NCBI GenBank assembly: GCA_046299415.1
Contig: JBKBII010000017.1
Location: 1 to 28,040 of the forward strand
DNA length: 28,040 nt
From: JBKBII01 sp046299415
Lineage (GTDB): Bacteria; Pseudomonadota; Gammaproteobacteria; Ectothiorhodospirales; Ectothiorhodospiraceae
Reading direction: 5' to 3'
Within the stretch, counting starts at the first letter, position 1; each line of letters opens with the position of its first letter. The notes under the pieces were generated by a model. The model was not told where the DNA came from and did no database searches. It was given only the letters and a program-made list of their open reading frames with translations. Shown here piece after piece: positions 25,627-28,040 of this stretch. A program made the translations under genes and the position numbers.

Positions 25627-25812
25627 GCACGGTGGCTTCGGCTGTCGGAGCGAGAGGCGCGACACGAGTCGTCTTGGCATCGCTGTTTGGTTGCCGGGAC
25701 CTGAACAATCCGGTCACGGGTGGATCGGGGGGGTGTTGACGTGGTTGCCCGCGTGATCTAGTCCCGAGAGAACGTCGACCTCGCTTTCGGCTCAAGCGTG
25801 TGTCGGTATCAG

Positions 25813-26055
25813 TCAGGCAGCATTTTCGGCTGGCGTCCGTGCATCGATACTGAGCGCGTGCAAGGTCCCGGAGTCGATATCTTCGCGAACGGCAGCGTAG
25901 ACGACTTGGTGCCGACGCACCCTCGATAGACCTTCAAAACGCTTCGAAACGATGCGGGCGACGAACTTACCGCCGCCGCCTTCGACCTCAATGCGATCGC
26001 CGTCATCGAACGCGGGGCGAAGTTTGGCTGCAATCGTTGCGGCGTCGAGTTCCAT
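25813..26055 (-). CDS. BolA family protein (IbaG-like)
   Basis: An 80-residue BolA-fold protein. The family pattern is GGGGKFVARIVSKRFEGLSR, then VRRHQVVYAAV and LHALSIDARTP, which matches E. coli IbaG more closely than BolA itself (SRVKKQQTVYG, HAVSIKAYTP). BolA-type proteins bind monothiol glutaredoxins through a [2Fe-2S] cluster and take part in iron-sulfur handling; IbaG has also been tied to acid tolerance. The ATG has AGGA six bases upstream, a good ribosome binding site. IbaG genes are often near mla/murA genes; none is in view here. The family is clear, the subtype fairly so. Confidence 0.88.
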   Translation of the reverse strand: MELDAATIAAKLRPAFDDGDRIEVEGGGGKFVARIVSKRFEGLSRVRRHQVVYAAVREDIDSGTLHALSIDARTPAENAA

Positions 26056-26602
26056 GAAGTGTCCTCATAAAATGAACAGCGATTCTGACAGGCCGGTGGC
26101 TTGCATTATGGCGTTCGCAATTCGATCGTGCTCTGCGCTGGACGCGCAGGACCTTTGACCGGTGTAGGCCTCATGTTAGCTTAAGCGTTTTGATCGCGAT
26201 GGGCGTGGAGTTGGGGCCGCGTGATGTCGTATCTGCGACTTGTCGGCGTCAACACTTGAAGGACGTGCGGGCTCGGTCGCAACGCTGGGGTAGACACGGT
26301 CGACGGTTGAAGCAGCCTTTTTTTGAGCTTGAGCATCGGCGCGTCGGTTTCGGGTGAAGTGTCGTGTCGGCCTGTCGTTCGGTGGTGTTGCCTTCGGACG
26401 CGTTAGAGTGGGCCACCTGAGCGGCCTGGTTTTCGGAAAAGTCCAAAAACGAGACGCCCGAGTCTGATGACTCGGGCGAAGAGATCGACAGATCGTTCAG
26501 CCGATCCGTCGATGGGGTATGTTTTTAACCTTCGATCACGGGACGTGGCGAGGGGTCGCTTCGGCCTCCACGCGTGATCGATGACTTGGGGCGGTGGCGC
26601 GA
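26056..26602. other. Spacer between the exported-protein gene and the BolA gene
   Basis: About 550 bases with no supported ORF. It contains the terminator of the exported-protein gene (26445-26478) and presumably the promoter of the minus-strand BolA gene, which I could not place. Confidence 0.5.
26445..26478 (-). terminator. Rho-independent terminator of the exported-protein gene
   Basis: Read on the minus strand, CGCCCGAGTC-ATCA-GACTCGGGCG forms a perfect 10-base GC-rich stem with a 4-base loop. TCTC and then a run of five T follow. It lies about 125 bases beyond the stop of the minus-strand gene ending at 26603. This is the best intrinsic terminator in the window. Confidence 0.8.
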
Positions 26603-27271
26603 TCAGGCCTGGCCGAGCATGCGACGGAACAACTGGACGAGATCGTCACGCAGCGGCACTCGGCCCACTTCGGCCAATTCAAATTCAGTACCGTTGAACG
26701 AAACGTTCTGCAGCGCGGCTTCGCTGTTGGCAAGGTCAAGGGTCGCGGTGAAGACGTTGTCCTTGCCTTCGAGGTAGCTGGCGACGACTTCATCTTCGGC
26801 AACGATATCCCGGACCTGATTCTGTCCCCACGTGGTGAGATGGATGACGATGGTACCAGCCCATTCAGCGTCCGCCATCGTGCGCAGAACCTGATGCAGC
26901 TGTGCGACGTTGTCGGTGCGATCCATGTTGCCACCGAAAGCGAGATAGACAGCATCGGCGTCTGCGACGCGGGCAACTGCTGCTGCCGCATCGTCAGGGC
27001 TGGCAAGGCTTTCGAAGACGATGTCGAGGTCACCATTCGCACCGAGCATGCCGGCACCGAGACCGCCGGTCAGGCTCGAGCAAATGACAGAACGATTGGA
27101 CAGAATGCCAACGCGCTGGGCATCGAGGGCGCCTGGTAGCGCGCTGCCGACTGCCTGGCCTGCGAGAATGCGGATGGTTTGCAGTTCGCCAAAGGTCAGG
27201 TCATTGGCTTGGGCCGGGACTGTAAACCCGATGACGGCGGCCATCGCTGTAACGAGTGCGAGCTTTTTCAT
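26603..27271 (-). CDS. Exported hypothetical protein, unrecognised
   Basis: A 222-residue product. I chose ATG 27271 over the TTG at 27277 because GGAG then has an 8-base spacing. The signal peptide is textbook: MKKLALVTAMAAVIGFTVPAQA, with cleavage before NDLTFGEL, so the mature protein is periplasmic or secreted. The mature part is Ala/Asp/Val-rich and acidic. Segments such as DAQRVGILSNRSVICSSL, DLDIVFESLASPDDAAAAVARVADADAVYLAF and GTIVIHLTTWGQNQV suggest an alternating alpha/beta domain. It has one cysteine (in VICSSL). I do not recognise the family. Several features suggest an independently regulated, perhaps well expressed gene: its own strong terminator, isolation from neighbours and a long leader with a tandem duplication. 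Confidence 0.78.
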   Translation of the reverse strand: MKKLALVTAMAAVIGFTVPAQANDLTFGELQTIRILAGQAVGSALPGALDAQRVGILSNRSVICSSLTGGLGAGMLGANGDLDIVFESLASPDDAAAAVARVADADAVYLAFGGNMDRTDNVAQLHQVLRTMADAEWAGTIVIHLTTWGQNQVRDIVAEDEVVASYLEGKDNVFTATLDLANSEAALQNVSFNGTEFELAEVGRVPLRDDLVQLFRRMLGQA

Positions 27272-27306
27272 CTTCAAGACTCCGTGGCTGTGGATTTGAC
27301 ATCAGT

Positions 27307-27356
27307 AACTGAAAGGCTTGGGTGAAGACTGAACTGAAAGGCTTGGGTGAAGACTG
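27307..27356. repeat. Perfect tandem duplication of a 25-base unit
   Basis: The unit AACTGAAAGGCTTGGGTGAAGACTG begins at 27307 and is repeated exactly at 27332, with no spacer. It lies 36-85 bases upstream of the exported-protein ATG on the opposite strand, in its promoter or leader. Perfect identity implies a recent duplication or selection for two copies of a binding site. Confidence 0.9.
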
Positions 27357-27685
27357 GGTGTTGGTGACACGGCTGACTGCGATCGGAGGGGGTGTCGGGT
27401 GGATAACCTGGGTCTTGGTGCGCGGCACTCCTCGGCAGTCAGATTGTGGATGTCTGCGAGAGAGATGCATCCACCGTTGGCCCGTCATTGCCCTCCCTCT
27501 CCGACACTTTGCATACCCGTCTAGTAGTGAACATCCGAAAGACGCACTAAGGTGGTAACAAGACGACAGACGACGCGTGACGGCCTGATGATGAGTGGTT
27601 CATAGGTCATCTTCCGACCGCTCGCACCGTTGTAAACCGCGCGACATGGAGAGCGTCGGGATGCTAAAAAGTTCATCAGACTAGT

Positions 27686-27714
27686 CTTATATAACTAGAT
27701 GAATGCCAGGTCGA
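27686..27714 (-). promoter_or_regulatory. Candidate sigma-70 promoter on the minus strand
   Basis: Read on the minus strand, TCGACC (4 of 6 to the -35 consensus) and TATAAG (5 of 6 to the -10) are 17 bases apart, within the only AT-rich patch of the divergent region. It would give a leader of about 400 bases containing both 25-base repeats before the exported-protein gene. Confidence 0.3.
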
Positions 27715-27817
27715 TGGTGCTCGAATTGGATAGAGCCGATTTTTTGTCACCCGCGGCCAGCATGCGCGCAGTCCGGTTAAACGGTTCTGGTTTGCGCTTG
27801 CTCAGAGGCTTGAAGAG

Positions 27818-28040
27818 ATGATCCGGACCCGGGCGGACCGCCTGAGAGCGCTTTGGCGGCAGCCTGCACTGACAGTTGTGCGTGTCGGGCTGTTGAGGTG
27901 GCATCGCCCAGCAATGGCGATGATCGTGATCATCATTGGGGTGGTTGTGGCGTTCACTGCGGGGTTGTCTGGCTGTGCAACCTATCGGCCGAGTGAAATC
28001 GAGCGTTTTCCCATCGAGCTTCGTTCTATTGCGCCTGATG
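27818..28040 (+). CDS. Putative lipoprotein, 3' end cut by window
   Basis: An open frame of 74 codons runs off the window. After a basic 32-residue start comes AMAMIVIIIGVVVAFTAGL and then the lipobox LSGC, followed by ATYRPSEIERFPIELRS. This is a clear lipoprotein signal, and the mature protein would begin at that Cys. An in-frame ATG at 27914 would give a compact standard signal peptide and may be the true start; the 27818 ATG has GAAGAG close upstream. Residue +2 is Ala rather than Asp, which favours outer-membrane sorting. Too little of the mature part is visible to name a family. Confidence 0.75.
   Translation, partial: MIRTRADRLRALWRQPALTVVRVGLLRWHRPAMAMIVIIIGVVVAFTAGLSGCATYRPSEIERFPIELRSIAPD

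Larger units (their letters stand above)
27272..27817. other. Divergent region between the exported-protein and lipoprotein genes
   Basis: About 550 bases between outward-reading genes. It holds the 25-base tandem repeat and a markedly AT-rich patch at 27661-27705 with TATATAA and an imperfect inverted repeat (TTCATC 27672-27677, GATGAA 27698-27703). No ORF is supported. Confidence 0.6.

Noticed and set aside
26536..27057. 173-codon frame on the minus strand overlapping the exported-protein gene
   Set aside because: It is another frame of the same strand, Ser/Pro-rich, without a signal. The overlapping gene has a classic signal peptide and ribosome binding site.
1..28040. CRISPR arrays, insertion sequences, rRNA and tRNA genes
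   Set aside because: No spaced repeat series, transposase motifs, terminal inverted repeats or RNA-gene hallmarks were seen by eye. A tRNA or covariance-model scan would settle it.

Overview
The window looks like chromosomal DNA of a GC-rich (by eye somewhat under 60% G+C) gammaproteobacterium. The main evidence is gene order. The left third carries adk-lptD-surA-pdxA-rsmA on the minus strand. The middle carries the cell-elongation and lipoate cluster mrdA-rodA-mltB-rlpA-dacA-dat-DUF493-lipB on the plus strand, with lipA facing it. Genus cannot be set from the sequence alone. One 95-base run of N, an assembly gap, lies inside rlpA.

Layout. 1-7254 (minus): adenylate kinase, the outer-membrane LPS translocon LptD, the periplasmic chaperone SurA that helps fold LptD, PdxA (vitamin B6 synthesis) and RsmA/KsgA, cut by the window edge. 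The genes overlap or sit a few bases apart except for 91 bases before pdxA, so they form one likely transcription unit. 7920-8456 (plus): inorganic pyrophosphatase followed by a strong palindrome. 9177-18616 (plus): PBP2 and RodA (septum-independent wall synthesis), MltB and RlpA (wall cleavage), DacA (D,D-carboxypeptidase), a D-amino-acid aminotransferase and a DUF493 protein. LipB follows with an overlapping start, and lipA converges on it from the other strand. 21483-26055 (minus): two adjacent 405-residue HDOD regulators with Crp-like N-termini, an HEXXH-motif protein, an unrecognised small protein and a BolA/IbaG protein. 26603-27271 (minus): an unrecognised exported protein with a clear terminator and a tandem 25-bp duplication upstream. 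27818-28040 (plus): the start of a lipoprotein gene cut by the window edge.

The most unusual feature is shared by unrelated genes. Many housekeeping proteins carry long hydrophilic, Ser/Thr/Ala/Gln/Asp/Arg-rich segments absent from the usual family members. There are internal insertions of about 50 residues in RsmA and PdxA and about 95 in LipB. Long extra N-terminal stretches occur in LptD, LipA, MltB and Dat, and long post-signal linkers in LptD, SurA and DacA. The conserved cores and nearly all catalytic residues are intact. No complete, clearly novel multi-gene system was found. The best candidates for new biology are these insertions, the paired degenerate HDOD proteins, and the orphan exported protein with its repeat-bearing leader.
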